DNA of 64,000 nt from Diphasiastrum complanatum (Eukaryota; Streptophyta; Lycopodiopsida; Lycopodiales; Lycopodiaceae): contig MU831921.1 of the NCBI GenBank assembly GCA_029204225.1, forward strand, positions 32,890-96,889. Reading direction: 5' to 3'. Below, piece by piece: positions 20,894 to 33,752 of this stretch (position 1 is its first letter; every line of letters begins with the position of its first letter). The notes beneath the pieces were generated by a model. That model was not told where the DNA came from. It saw nothing but the letters and a program-made list of their open reading frames with translations, and did not search any database. The position numbers were made by a program, and so were the translations under genes.

Positions 20894-21212
20894 CCATAGT
20901 TGTAGTGATTCACAAGGTATCGCGATTCGCAATGACTCTCAATAAAAAAAAAAAAAATTGCTCAAAAAAACTCCCATACAGTACTGGTACCCTCTATGTA
21001 ATTCAATACTGCAAAAAAAAAGTTGTATAGGGACTCAAAATACAAACCCTAAACTCAAAAAGGCGTGTATTTTACGCCTTTTTGAGTTTAGGGTTTGTAT
21101 TTTGAGTCCCTATACAACTTTTTTCTGCAATATTGAATTACATAGAGGGTACCAATATTGTATGGGGATTTTTTTGAGAACCATGATTCAAGAATCGCAA
21201 CTGCAACTATGG
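20894..21212. mobile_element. Fold-back MITE (about 319 bp)
   Basis: Nearly the whole element is one hairpin. The left arm contains CTCTATGTAATTCAATACTG and TATAGGGACTCAAAATACAA, and the right arm repeats these as reverse complements. The turn is at AGGCGTGTATTTTACGCCT (about 21061). Outer ends are CCATAGTTG and CAACTATGG, flanked by AATGGG on both sides. No coding capacity. A long foldback of this kind can be transcribed into small-RNA precursors. Superfamily not assigned. Confidence 0.75.
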
Positions 21213-21218
21213 AATGGG

Positions 21219-21374
21219 CTAAAATATACGCCTTTTTGAGTTTAGGGTTTGTAGTTTGAGTCCCTATACAACGTTTTTCTGCAGTATTGAATTACATAGA
21301 GGGTACCAATATTGTATGGGGAATTTTTTGAGAACCATGATTCAAGAATTGCAACTGCAACTATGGAATGGGCT
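21219..21374 (+). repeat. Tandem copy of the right half of the MITE
   Basis: About 156 bp repeating the right arm (TACGCCTTTTTGAGTTTAGG through CAACTATGGAATGGGCT) with a few substitutions. It lies directly after the complete element, so the right arm plus its flanking AATGGG was duplicated locally. Confidence 0.75.
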
Positions 21375-22429
21375 ATGAAAATCTAAATTCTTGAACTCAT
21401 CAATTTTTATATTTTGAAATCCTATTTGTATAAATTGACATGTAGCATTCCATATGAAATTAACAAAAAACAAGTGTTCATACGAGAGGAATAGCTACAA
21501 ATTGTGAGATGCCAATTTGGGATCCAGATCATATGTCAATTTTTTTTCAAAATATCCCAAAATATTAGATGAATGGTTTTTTATATCGACATTACCATAG
21601 GTATCAAAATTTAACTTAATCAGATTTTTATAATCCTAGAATTTCAGTTTAGAATTATTGATGTCCAATACAACATATTCTCCCTCCAAGAAGATCCTTT
21701 AAGTTAACCGCCTAATCTAATTTCTCTAGAAATCCAACTGATCAATCCAATTGTCCTATATATATTCCATATAGGAAAATATTCATTACAACCAAATTTA
21801 AAGAATCCATTTTTTTAGATGCTTTACAACCATTTCTGATGGATATCAATAAACCACTCATGAGTTTGTGATTTAACAAAAAGGATTAAACATAGTTTAT
21901 TATCACATTATCAATGCTTTTTGTTTAGTAATAAGCTTCTTATTCCCTTCTGATCAGAGAGTATCCACTCTAGGAATAAGGATCTTCTAAACAGGTCAAA
22001 TATGATCCATTTGTCAAGTTTTCACTTTGTGACAATTTTCATCCAAAATCCATGGTTAACTCTTGCTTGCTAAAGATATGAATTCAACCGAATGAATTCT
22101 AGTTTAAAAATTCTGAACTGGTACTGAAAAATTGTTCTTATGGATTCTCAAAAAATCCTAATTGCATAATATAATTTTATAACACTTTAACTAAATACTA
22201 TGCTTCCCTCAAAAAAAATTCGAAATCTCATACCACGATTTGCACTCAATCATGATCCTATGACTACATAATTTATTAAGTTCCTCTTAACAAAGGCAAC
22301 ATCTTTTCCTCGTCATACTTCCTTTGAGAGCAAACATTTGTATACTATGTCAAGAGAAGTGTGGAGTTCTTAACTGATCAGCCTATGTTCTTGTTTCCTT
22401 TTTTTCACTCATGAACTTTGGATTGGAAT

Positions 22430-23190
22430 AAGTTCAGCTGAATGTTGAATGCACTTCCAACTTTAACCAACGGGGAGAGACCCTTATCTGTCTTGAAACA
22501 ACCCACGACTTGCTTATATAGGCCATAACTTCCAATACTATGTCAATGGAGAACCCAAGCTCACTCAACCTTTGTATAAGTAGGTGTCTTGGGACTGAGT
22601 CAAACGCCTTTCAAAACTAAGCAAAATAGCAATACACCCTCTTCATGCTTGGACCTAGCCACCTCAATAATAGCCCTGACTGTGAATACATGGTCAATTG
22701 TAGAGTGAAGCCTTGAACCTTGCCTGACCCAAAACATGTAATCTTTGAATCTCTGTCTCGCTACTTATGGTTGTTTGGAGGATAGTACCATAAAGCTTCG
22801 CCACAATGTGGCCTATGATAATGGTTTGTTAGTTCTTAGGTTTCATAGGGTTGTGAATAGGGTGGATGATGTTGGTATGCCATGTTCGAGGGAATCTGGA
22901 TATAACGGCTTGGTTAAGTAAAGTGGCCAAGATGGGTGCAAGGATGTCGGCACATGAGTCAAGAGTTCAGCCTCCAAGTCATCGATTTCCGAGCTCGAGG
23001 GGTTGTCAATTTCTCAATGGTCATGGAAACAGTATTTGCTATGAAGAAGGAGAAAGTAGAGGGACATAGGGATATGACGATGGGCGTATCAGTAGGGATG
23101 GTGCAGAGTGTAGTGGCATACTCTGTCCAACAATGCAAGTCACTCAATGGTGGGGGTGGGGCACAAGGGAGGAGCTCTCTAGAATGATCC
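22430..23190 (-). pseudogene. LINE (non-LTR) reverse transcriptase relic
   Basis: Minus-strand translation across frames gives the fingers/palm region of a plant LINE RT: ADILAPILATLLNQAVISRF, a frame change to IIHPIHNPMKPKN, TIIIGHIVAKLYGTIL, then GQARFKA, STIDHVFTVRAIIEVARSKH and a broken equivalent of the catalytic region near 22600. These match the order of motifs in plant L1-type elements. Many frameshifts and stops show it is long dead. The linker between endonuclease and RT probably extends to about 23190. Confidence 0.7.
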
Positions 23191-23247
23191 AAAGGAGGAA
23201 CCAAAAAGAAGATCTATAAGTCGTTTCCCATCATTACTCTCATAGAT

Positions 23248-23463
23248 TTGCTTTTTTCAAGTGACAAGTACGATTGCATAGACGCCTGCGATTATGTTAA
23301 AGATGTGGGATATGTATTCAGGTGTGTTTTACTTGGAGATAAAGATGTGTACATTCCTCAACATATTGAGGTGCTTGTGGATGATGAGAGTGCATGTGAG
23401 AAGAATATTCACGATGTTTGGATGGAAAAGCAAAAGAGGCAGCAGTTTGGAGCACAACTATGA
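23248..23463 (+). other. Unrecognised 71-codon open frame
   Basis: The frame has a protein-like composition (DKYDCIDACDYVKDVGYVFR, then HIEVLVDDESACEKNIHDVW) and stays open just upstream of its first codon. Sequence with similar character continues after the stop to about 23690, for example YILQIRVGNLHARMYIKLVV. It may be a decayed gene or transposon piece. I recognise no domain and see no splice structure that would extend it convincingly. Confidence 0.3.
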
Positions 23464-23699
23464 GAAAAGTGGCTTGAGATTGAAGTGGACTGTCATGTGG
23501 GAAGTACTGGAGTAGGGAGGAGAGAAGTTAGTGATTACATTCTACAAATAAGAGTGGGCAATTTACACGCAAGAATGTATATCAAGCTTGTTGTGAGAAG
23601 ACCTATGAGCGTCACATCTACGAAGATTATCACACAAAAGGACAGCTTGTCAAGATGATCAAGGATCCGACAATGCTTTCACGCATGAGAAAAGTACAA

Positions 23700-24850
23700 T
23701 GTTGTTGAGGTTTATTTTCTTTACATATTTTTGGCATGCAAGACATTTCTAGCATGCTTTGAGAAACAGACATGTAGGACCAAAGTCTTTGCTTTACATT
23801 TCAAAACAATGTTTTAGCCAGCAGTTTGAATAAAAGATGGATCCCAGCTGGAAGTGAAACATAATTGGTTGTGGTTAATGTATTCTTTCATAACTTGTGC
23901 TTCCTGATTTTGTGTTATCGTCCACCTACTTTACACTATTTCTCAAGAAACAAACCGCGTCTGAACCGTTCATTGCGAGATAGTGGGATATCTCATTAAC
24001 TGCTATTTAAGGTTTCGTCCAGAACCTGCCATGTACAACAACCAGTTACAAGGCCAAAGGGGCTACGTTTAAAAACAAGTGAACGGGGGTAAATTTTACA
24101 GAGCAGCTTAGGAGGCATCAAAAAGATAGAGAAGCAAATACAAGCTGACTATGACTACGAATACCACAACAAAACCGTGTCCAGATGACAAATTATAAAA
24201 GAAAGCCAACGATTTGAGAATAGTTTTTGCTGATGAGCCCAGTGCCAAAATAAGACCCAAAAACAGCATGTTCTAAATTATAAGTGTAGCATCAATTCTT
24301 CAGATATGATGGTTACAACAATGCAGCATTCATATAAATGCAAAGTTTTCTTTAAAATCACAATCACACTTGGACCTAAAGATTGCTCTCATGTGAATGT
24401 GCTCTCACACCATAATAGGGCTTGCTGCCTGGTCGCTTTATTGATCATTGGAGAATGCCTTGCAGTCTGACAGTCTATTTACTAGTTATCTAATATTTGG
24501 AAGTTCAAAAAGGAGAGATATATGCTTACCAAACCAATTTTTCAATTTCTAATCAAAATTGTCAAAACATGCCAAAGCATATCTTTCCAGCAGTGCGCTC
24601 TTCTTCTTGCTCATTCCGTTTTGTGGATTGTTGATAAAGATACATTTTTCCCAAGTCGGCACCATCTATTTTGAATCACTCACCCAAAAACTAAACGGAT
24701 CCTTTTGAATACTTCTCAGCCTTCAAGGCTCTTAAGATGCAAATCCAATCACCATGACACAAGAAGACAGGGTTACAATGGCAATAACTAACGCACAAGA
24801 CTAAAACTGCAAGTAAGGAGACATCAATTTGGATGATTTTGCATTGCAAT
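23700..24850. other. Non-coding, 3' flank of the COA3-like gene
   Basis: AT-rich sequence with no supported reading frame or repeat. The part next to 24900 is probably the 3' untranslated region and downstream flank of the minus-strand gene at 24916-25122. Confidence 0.4.
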
Positions 24851-24915
24851 ATCTGCACCTAGAAGAAGAAGAAGCCAGGGTTTATTGCTGCCGTTAATGG
24901 AACTCAATGCCAACC

Positions 24916-25122
24916 TCACTGCAACGGCTTCGGGGTGATCTGCGGCTTTGGTTGCTCTTTCTCAAAAGCCTCCACGGCGGCCTGCAATTCATCCGAGCCA
25001 CCTACTGCCTTCATGGTATACACATACACGGATGCAACAAATGCCGTCAGACCTCCAGCCACGGCCATGTTTCTGAACCTCAGACTCCTATATGCAGCAG
25101 CGCCAGCGCCTGGAATAACCAT
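24916..25122 (-). CDS. COA3-like small mitochondrial inner-membrane protein
   Basis: A 68-codon single-exon gene starting with ATG at 25120-25122. A basic N-terminal segment (YRSLRFRNM) is followed by one hydrophobic helix (about residues 20-37: AVAGGLTAFVASVYVYTM), then AVGGSDELQAAVEAFEKE and a Pro/Lys tail. The layout, the R-R-N-x-A start of the helix and the DEL motif after it fit COA3/CCDC56, which stabilises newly made COX1 during cytochrome oxidase assembly in the mitochondrial inner membrane. Plant members are short and intronless in this part. A pyrimidine-rich plus-strand tract (TCTTCTCTTC, 25150-25175) lies just upstream and would be a GA-rich 5' UTR. The family assignment is from memory of the pattern and was not searched. 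Confidence 0.55.
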   Translation of the reverse strand: MVIPGAGAAAYRSLRFRNMAVAGGLTAFVASVYVYTMKAVGGSDELQAAVEAFEKEQPKPQITPKPLQ

Positions 25123-25821
25123 CGCGATCCAAGCCCTTGCTTCCTGCCTCCTCTTCTCTTCTCTTCTCTTCTATCTTCTACTCTCGTTCCTTTCTTCTTT
25201 GCCTCTGCCCTAACCCTATTTTCTCTCTCGTTGAGGGCGTGCGAGGAGTTTGGGCCCGGCCCACTCAAAATCCGTCATGCGGTGCAGCGGCCCGAGTGAA
25301 GTGGGCTCCTCGAGCACCGGCACCAGCACCCATGCTCATCATAGATAGAGGACATGAAATGAAGACGTATCTCCTCCAGAGAAAGAAAGATAATTATTCA
25401 GGTACTTGCTTTTAACGATCTACAATCTAGTTAGCTACAATGACAAGGTCGCCTATCTGTTGTATTGAAAAAATTGGGGACAAAACGTCTTTGCACCCAA
25501 TGATTGGAAACCAAGAGTGGCAATTTCCAATACATGGGCCCACTTTTTGATGTAGGAACAATCTTCCTATATATATTATTCTCATATGGTAACTATTTTC
25601 TCTTGATTAGGCATTGCTGCATTTGTTTTCCACTCCATAGTTCTTTTCTACAATTACCCAATTATTGCCTCATGTTCTTTGATCAAGGATTTTAACTAAT
25701 CAATAGATTGCAAATCTGAACTGTTTTTTGGCGTCCATTTAAAAAACGTATCCCCAAGTTTCAAGTTTATGGCCCTTCGAAAATGACCAATGAAAAGGTC
25801 GATGATGATCAACATTGTAAC

Positions 25822-25900
25822 TCAATGCGTTTTAATTTGCAAAGGTTGGTAAAATGCGTTGTATGTCAATGCGTTTTAATTTGCAAAGGTTGGTAAAATG
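25822..25900 (+). repeat. 44-bp tandem duplication
   Basis: TCAATGCGTTTTAATTTGCA... begins at 25822 and again at 25866; the second copy is slightly shorter and ends at 25900. Confidence 0.85.
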
Positions 25901-26139
25901 TAGCACTACAATATTTCAGGTTGTTTGCTTCCCCAGTCTTCTACGACCCTCTGCTTCTTCTATTAGACTACTTTCTCAAATTCTTTCAATGAAAGAATAT
26001 ACAAACTACTTTTTAGCAATCTTTCATCAAATTAAATTGAGCATGTTGTCTAGTTAAAAGTAGATGGTTGGATCAACTCCTATTAGTGCCACATCAAACA
26101 CACAAGGTGGTTGCCTAATGTAGAATTGCTCCAAGTCTT

Positions 26140-26372
26140 GGGATGTATTCCTCATGGTTGGTCACATTGAAACAATGTGATACTTTACTTCTTGGATCAT
26201 TTCTGAAAATAATTACATCAAGTTCACAATTGTGTGAAAGTGTTTTACAATTGAAATGTATTCCTCATGGTTGGCCACATTGAAACAATGTGATACTTTG
26301 CTTCTTGGATGATTTATGAAAATAATTACATCAAGAAGTTCACAATTGTGTGAAAGTGTTTTACATTGAAAG
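26140..26372 (+). repeat. About 118-bp tandem duplication
   Basis: The unit runs from ATGTATTCCTCATGGTTGG to GTGTGAAAGTGTTTTACA and occurs twice with a few substitutions and a small AAG insertion in the second copy. Confidence 0.85.
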
Positions 26373-28564
26373 TGATGCCAACAATTGACTTTACTCGTAT
26401 TTTAATTCTTAAACTGAAAATCGATTTTGGTGAAAGATATCCTATAGTGATTGTATCATGTTTTGAGTAGAAAAAGAATTTTATCCTTTGTCCTTTACTC
26501 AGATTTCAAGTAAAATTGATTCTTTATGCAAAATTCACTTTTACTTGAATCCATCCTATGTGAGAGGAACCTTCCATTCCTCTAAAGAACTAAGGTTTGC
26601 ACACATAAAATGTGCAAGCGTCTTGAAAATACAAAGAAATTTCTTTGGCATGTCTTCAAGTATGCAGAAAACCAAAACTCGTAACAACCTCATTCTAGGA
26701 AGTTCTACTTAGGGGCCTTATGTTTCTCTAATACTCTATGACGCTTCTAGACTTCTGATATCAGTGTAACACAAATCGTTGTCACACCATAGAACAATAA
26801 AGTTCAAACAATAAAAAGGTGATCTTTATCAGTCTCAAGAAATTGCAAACGGCCTACTTTAATGTGACTCATAAAATGTTTTGGTTTGACTATCATGGCA
26901 TTTTAGGCCTCTAAATAAAGGTTTAAAGAAAGGGACTCATCCGCAGTAAATTACTAGTTATGGTGAAGCCACCTGAGACCTGCACTCAATGCTGAGAACT
27001 TTCAAATGTAGATCAACCAACACCTAAAGATATTGAGGTTACATCAATGTGAACCATCAATTACTCTACAGTTCAGTCATGTCAGAGCCATCATTGGTAC
27101 TTCTGTATAAATGCAACAAGGACAAGGAATCAAATCTATCAGAACTTCTGGAAATCGACCTCCTGCCTACATTGAAATCACAAGCTCAAGGGGATAATCT
27201 GAGAACCACTAATAGACCAAAAGTTGTCAACAATTAAACGTGTAAAAGCATTTGGAGTAGGACATTAGCATGAGCTAGAGCATACGGATAGCCAAGCAAA
27301 TCATGGCATGTGTCTAGACAATTCTTTTCTAAAAACCAAACAGGGCATAACATAAGAGTAAATTAAGAACAAAATTGTTTTGCACAGTTAACACCAAGCC
27401 AGAGGACAATACACAAAAATGAGAATTGAAATGAAAAGCAAGTTCACTGACTGCCCGAGGCAAACAAATCTAAAGAGATTGATTTGAGACATTTCCATTT
27501 GGCTGTGCTACCAATTTTTTGTCAAAGATTCCAAAAAAGAATCACGTCTAATCAAGAGCCTCCTACTCAGCTTCAGTGCTATTTTTGGAAGCACCTTCAA
27601 TGTACTCCACATCAATGGATCCTGAAAACTAAGAAATATGTTTTGTAGTTCTTGAAATTAACTATACAACTTTGACCAAAACGACATTCATTGTAAAATG
27701 TCAATCACATAAGGGGTACACACAACAATGAGAAAATAGCCTCGTCAAGAGGTTAATAAAGATTGCGATGTACTAAAAGTCATGTAATCTGAACAATCTG
27801 ATACAAGCAAACATCTTGATAAAAAAATAGTATTGCTCAATGCTCATCTGCATTAGAGTACAAAGTGTTCCATATTGGTCATACAAAAAATTAGTTTAAA
27901 AACATCATCAAAGTTGGCGCCTATTGGTCCTATGGGTCCATAATGAGAAATGAGGATTAAGTTTGATGGTTTTAAGGGACTCAGAAGACGAACAATCAAG
28001 GCTCAAATGATGGCACGAGAGATGTGTGAAACTTGTTGGCCTGATGTTGGCCGTGTCAGAAAGGTTGCTTACTTGCTCTCATGCCAACGATTCATAAAAC
28101 GGGGTGCCAATCATTATATCAATCTTAAGGCAAAAAATGCTGCCAGAACAATAATCACAACATTTTCATGCAAAAGTAACCTGGGCAGTCCATTCCTTAC
28201 CATTTCTACTCTATTGTGAGTTCAAAGATCTGGGAAAAACTGGCAAAGGCAAGCGCGTTCATCCCAGAGTCTCAACATTTACTTTCAATTTAGCTCATGC
28301 AATATGATGAAACTTCATACAAATTCCACTATACAGTGTCTAAGAAGCATAATCCCACCTTTGAAATTCTTCTGCTCAAAAAATTTATGCCTTAGTCTCT
28401 TTTAGGTCCACTTCCTCAAAGAATAGCATTATAACTTCGTCACAACTAATCCTGATATTTAGTCTCAAGTGATGCCTTGCTGAACCTCAAGTAATGCCAG
28501 ACAGAAGTAGTTACTCAACATATATCGAGTACCAATATGGAGTCAAACAATGGCATTCTGCAAG

Positions 28565-29041
28565 TCAGTCAGCTTTTTCCCCTTGAGGGGGCTCGTTGTC
28601 AAGACAAATCGGTGATGGCACAACTTCACAAACCTCCACAGTTGCACTTCCCCCAGCGTTGACATTGAATCCTATCTGTGTTTCTCCAGAGCCATTCCCT
28701 TGAATCAGCTGTTCAAATGACCGTTTTGGTACTTGCACTTCAGGAGCCCTGGGGTCACTACCGGTAGAAATTGCAATGGGAGCAGTACGCTTAACTCCTC
28801 TTCCAACAACACCAAGGTGCGTGACATTACCATTGGAAGACGATGATGTATGTAGGGCCTCACCAAACCCATTGCTAATTGGCTCTGTTTGAGATGGCCC
28901 ATCAACCTTGGCTTTTCCATCAATCGACTTAGCAGCAGCTGCAGCAAACAATGCCTGCTTCACAAATTCCAAAGCTGGTGAGGAATGCTGCAATGCCTCC
29001 AGCAAACGAGGAGCAGATTCCATCTCACGAAGATCATCCAC
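28565..29041 (-). CDS. NASP: NASP exon 6 (C-terminus)
   Basis: Acceptor TGATGCAG|GTGGATGA, 12 kb from exon 5. Encodes VDDLREMESAPRLLEALQHS, then the conserved VTHLGVVGRGVKR motif and a variable tail of 158 residues in total, with a TGA at 28565-28567. The motif ties this distant exon to NASP. Confidence 0.9.
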   Translation of the reverse strand: MDDLREMESAPRLLEALQHSSPALEFVKQALFAAAAAKSIDGKAKVDGPSQTEPISNGFGEALHTSSSSNGNVTHLGVVGRGVKRTAPIAISTGSDPRAPEVQVPKRSFEQLIQGNGSGETQIGFNVNAGGSATVEVCEVVPSPICLDNEPPQGEKAD

Positions 29042-32000
29042 CTGCATCAAAGTACACAGTAATTACCTTGTAATGCGGATGAACTGCTTAACATAAGCAC
29101 ACTATCAAACATCTTTGATTAAATTTGCTCAAAAAATTTGCACTGGCAAGCTCAGTCTTGCTAAACCATTAACTCATATCAGGAATATAAAGCTACAATA
29201 AAGCTCAAACTGAAGTATTTGAAAAAATTCTGAGCATTCGTGGATCAATGCTAGATTTAAAACTTTGTTATAGTCTTACCAGTGGCGAGAATCAACTTAT
29301 AGAAAGTTCTAAAAGTTGGGTCATTTTAAAGTTACATATTTGAATGACATAAAAGTGTGGAAGAGGTGGCATCCTGGTGCACTGTAGTAAAAAATTGTTA
29401 AAGCATCATGGTTATTATTTATTAACACAGTTTATATTATGTAAACTAATGGCTGCTCTTGGCACACTGGGCACCCAGGTTAAAAAATTGGCATTAGCCA
29501 TTATGGTTCGAACCATTGGGCCCCTTTATTTCCCATTTAACAGTTATTGACCATTGGTTCTTATTAGGCCCCCCTAACAGTATAAACAGGATTTTGTGCC
29601 CGCATTCTAATTGATTTATTGTTTGGAGACTACTTAGAATGAAGAGTAGCCTGAGATCCGTTTTGCGTAGCATCTAATCGACCTCGATCATTCAATATAC
29701 TCTTTTAAGTCTAGTTATGCAAATATTATTCTAAAGCATATTGTTCTTGATTATTTGCAGTCTCTATATCTATGTTCTGTTGTGATGTTTTGCTCATAAC
29801 TTGTCTAGTTCTTCCAGATTTTGCCACATCATCTTTTTTGTACTCTTGCATACTTTTCCACAAATATGTACATCAATATGTTTCCTCTAAAAGAGTGCAT
29901 TTAAAGTGATCTATACCTCATCAATTGGATCAATAAAAGCTCAGTGACTGAGTTTCCATTACTTTCTGAATTTTTGAACTTAACTTTTCTGTGATTTTCT
30001 GCACATGTCTAGGGTGACTACATTGTGTTTCTTACAATATGGCACAGCATATTCGCCAACAACAACTTAATCTGATTTAAAAAGGCTGAGATGTTGACAG
30101 CCTTGCAGGTTTTTTGGCACTCGATACATTTCACACTTTGAGATGTATATTAACGTGACATCTTGACAGTATCTTTCACTACAAAATCTATATTAACCCT
30201 ATTGGTATAGCACGACATATACCAATTTTTAGGAAAGTTATAAGAAATCTGAAGATCCATTTTCATCTCTAATGTATGTCAGATGGAGAATCGAGATTAG
30301 AAAGATACCGGAAACTTAGAGAGGAGTTTTTACGAAGACAGAGTAAAAGTACTAGTCGTAGAAATCTAGACGAAATCACTGCTCAGTTACTTGAACTCCT
30401 AATTAGCTTAGGTATGGAGGGTCCTGCTGCACGCTTCACTTCTATCTCTAAAATTAAATATGATTATTTTAAAGGGACCAGCTCCGATGATGCAGATAGC
30501 TATGTCTCACAATTTGAGTCAATAGCCAATGCAAATAACGAGGGAACTGACGTAGACAAACTACGAATTTTCCCTGGTCTGCTAAGAAAGCAAGCACGTA
30601 TCTGGTATAGCCAGGTAGAACCAGGCCGTGTAGGAACCTGGTACCTGTTGAAAGATACGTTTCTGAACCAGTTCAGAGAGATAGGTTACAAATCTAGAAT
30701 TCTTGGACGACTGAACAATGTTCAGAAGAAGAGTAAAGAATCTCTTCGCAAATATACACGTAAGGTTAAAAACCTCATAGGAAAACTAACCGATGTATAT
30801 CCCGTGGATATGCAAATCGAATGGTTTTTGGCTGGTCTACCACCAAAGATTGATCGATACTGCAGACAAGGGGACATGAACTCCTTAGCAGCAGTTATAG
30901 CTAGTGCAGAAAATTTCGAGACTTCGAAATTAGCACGAAAGCGGCGATCAACGAAGAAATCTCGAAAGTCTAAGACTGATTCCAGTGACAGCGATGATGA
31001 TTCAGATTCTGATTCCAGTAGTAGTTCTTCAAGCTCGGAATCTGAAAGTAGTGATTCATCGGAATCAGATGCTGACAAAGGAGAGAAAAAGAATAAACGA
31101 CGAACTAAACGAAAGGACGAGTTTTAGATTGTCCACACAATCCCTAGAGAATTTCTCTTGTTCAAAAAGTTCCTCTTACTCTTAATCTATCCAAAATTAC
31201 TTTCAGACCAAATCTCATTTCTATACCACAACTGGTTCTCTTCCGAAAACTATGCAACGCACAGATTTCCAGATAGAGTTTAATCCCACCACTTCACCCT
31301 CCTTTTAAAGAAATTATGAATTTCAATAAAAGTTAACTGGAAAGATGATATATGAAAATATCCAAATCCAAGAAAAGTCAGTAATAAGTGCTTCCACTAA
31401 AAGATTCACTCTATTACAAACAAGACTTCTCCTTCAAATATTTTCAATCTGAGTGATAGAACTACTATTCCATTGAAATCCATTTATGTAACGAAGATAT
31501 TCTAGGTTTAAGAAATTGAAACATTTTAATCTTAGAATTTATCTAAATTCCAAGTCTATTCACACAAGTAGTAATTTATACGACATAACAGTCTTTCAGA
31601 AGAATAACTTCATGCTGGAAAGAATTCATATAAATAAGTCTGATGTCTTATATTCGAGAAATTACTAAGAAGTAAAGGATTAATTAAGAAAGCGAGAAAT
31701 AGATTTGAGGGCCTCTGATTTTGTAAATAATGAGATACCACAATGGGATCTAGATTAAACCTCAAAATTTTCCAAAATACCTCACATTTGATCAAACAGT
31801 TTTATTTTTTCCATATTGTGACTAGGTACTAAAACACACCATTGACCATCAGATCTTTACAGTCCTAGAATTCCCTTTCCAAAATTACTAATGTCCCATA
31901 CCATCAGCTTTTCCTTCCAGAAAATCCTTAACTGTCTTATCTGATATTCTAGAGATCCACTGATCTTCTAACTGTCCTATAATTATTATAGGATATTATC

Positions 32001-33692
32001 TCTTGTTCCCAAATACTAGAGAATCCATTTATTTGGATGGCTGGCATGCCTATCAGATGGATACCACAAATCCACACCTGATTTTGTAATTTAGACAGAA
32101 GAATTAACATGGTTCAACACTACATTCTGATCCTGACAGGTTAATGATAAGCTTCAAATCCCCTTGGATCCAAGAGCATCAACTCTAGGGACAAGCTTCT
32201 ATCAACTAACAGATCCAATGTAATCCATATATCCGATTCTACTTCTAACATCACAATTTGACATCCAAAACTGTGGATATCTCAATGGTTACAAAGATAT
32301 AAGCTATGAATTCAACTAAATGAATTCTATCCAAGAAATTAATAACTGGTAGTAAGCAATTATTTACTGAGATTATCAAAATCCTAACTGCGAAATACAT
32401 TTCCCAATCACACTTACTACCACTGATGTCTACTCTTCTTCCCTCTTTAGAATTTTCAGTTCCTTGAAAATCTTTCAGCTAAGGTATCAAGAAGACGTAA
32501 CGACATTAGTAAATGTTCAAAAATTAATTACTGTAGGAATTTTTAAAAATTCTGAAACAATTTCATTTATGTTCTATAACTGGGCTGAATATGTGATATA
32601 TCAAAAATCATTTATTAGTATGTGAAACAGTACTAGTTTGATCTTTGAATATAATTCACCAGAGGATTTTATTGGAAATGAAATCAGTTTTATAATTCCT
32701 ATTATTACAATTTTTCCAATAAATTTGGACTGTTTGCCCTTTTCACTTACTGGCTTAAAAATTACTTTGTTAAAATTATTTGTAATTAATGGAAAATAAG
32801 ATTTGGATTCAGGTACTTCCTACACTGTATTCACCCCAAAATAATATTGTCGAATAAAGAATTACCTCCAAATACTATGAATTTTCCACCATTAATTATT
32901 TGACAAGTATTCCAAAAGCTTTTGGTTTGTTCAATTTTAATGACCAAAATCATTAAAATCACAATAACCAACTGATCAGTGTTCTACGGATTTGAAAAGG
33001 AGAAAACAAAACACAATTTATTGGTTTAAATAGTATCATACAAGAAATCGGATTCCTAGACCGGGTATATGCCTGAGAACTGTGCCACTTCCTTAGTTCT
33101 GTCAAGATCGGTTTCGAAAACAAAAATCGATTAATACTGCTTGAACACGAATAATGGTACTCAAGTTCCACAAAAGCTGGGCTCACATTGCTGAAAGCCG
33201 AATGCCAAGTTGATAAGAGCATATGACATGCACATTGTCCATGGAAAAAAAAAAATCCAATTTTCTTCTAACCATAATCGGAAAACAATATACAAAAACC
33301 AAGGTTACACTTCGACAAACGAGCAAGAAACCTAAGCTCCTCTAACAAGGTGCTAATAACTTAAAATTTCTGGGTTAATTTGGAGAATCAACCTTTAAGT
33401 TACAAACGTCAAGCCCAAAGTGATCCTTGGATAACTTTCTTGCACCAAGCCATGCAATTAGAGAATTTCATATTGTCATCAAGCTCCAAGTCAACTTTAC
33501 ATCCTATAAAAAAAACATGCTACCCACAAGGGCCTCTCATGACCCATTGCAAAGTCTAAATGGGGTTAAATATAATCATGTGGCATGATCCATTTAACAA
33601 TATAAATAGGGTTCAGACTGGCATATAACCCCGAGTGATTATCAATAATAGAGCCATAGTTAAGTCACAAAAGACATCTAAATGCCATTGTC

Positions 33693-33752
<60 letters not shown>

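Larger units (their letters stand above)
20090..22330 (+). mobile_element. LTR-like repeat family, copy A
   Basis: About 2.2 kb of AT-rich, non-coding sequence that aligns by eye with two other places in the window: 31128-32340 in the same orientation and 55060-56620 inverted. Shared landmarks include TTAGTACTCATGATTAGATC-like text, the TCTAGAGATCCACTGATC-like word and GAATTCAACYAAATGAATTC. Divergence from the other copies is substantial, so this is an old copy. A fold-back MITE sits inside it (20894-21374). The family's coding partner is not certain; copy B follows a gag ORF directly. Confidence 0.55.
25290..28500. other. Long non-coding interval
   Basis: No gene or clear transposon domain recognised. 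It contains two local tandem duplications, listed separately (25822-25900 and 26140-26372). The stretch next to 28565 would be the NASP 3' UTR and downstream flank. Confidence 0.4.

Noticed and set aside
30722-31078. Minus-strand Ser/Glu/Leu-rich frame
   Set aside because: Shadow of the acidic serine-rich tail of the plus-strand gag.
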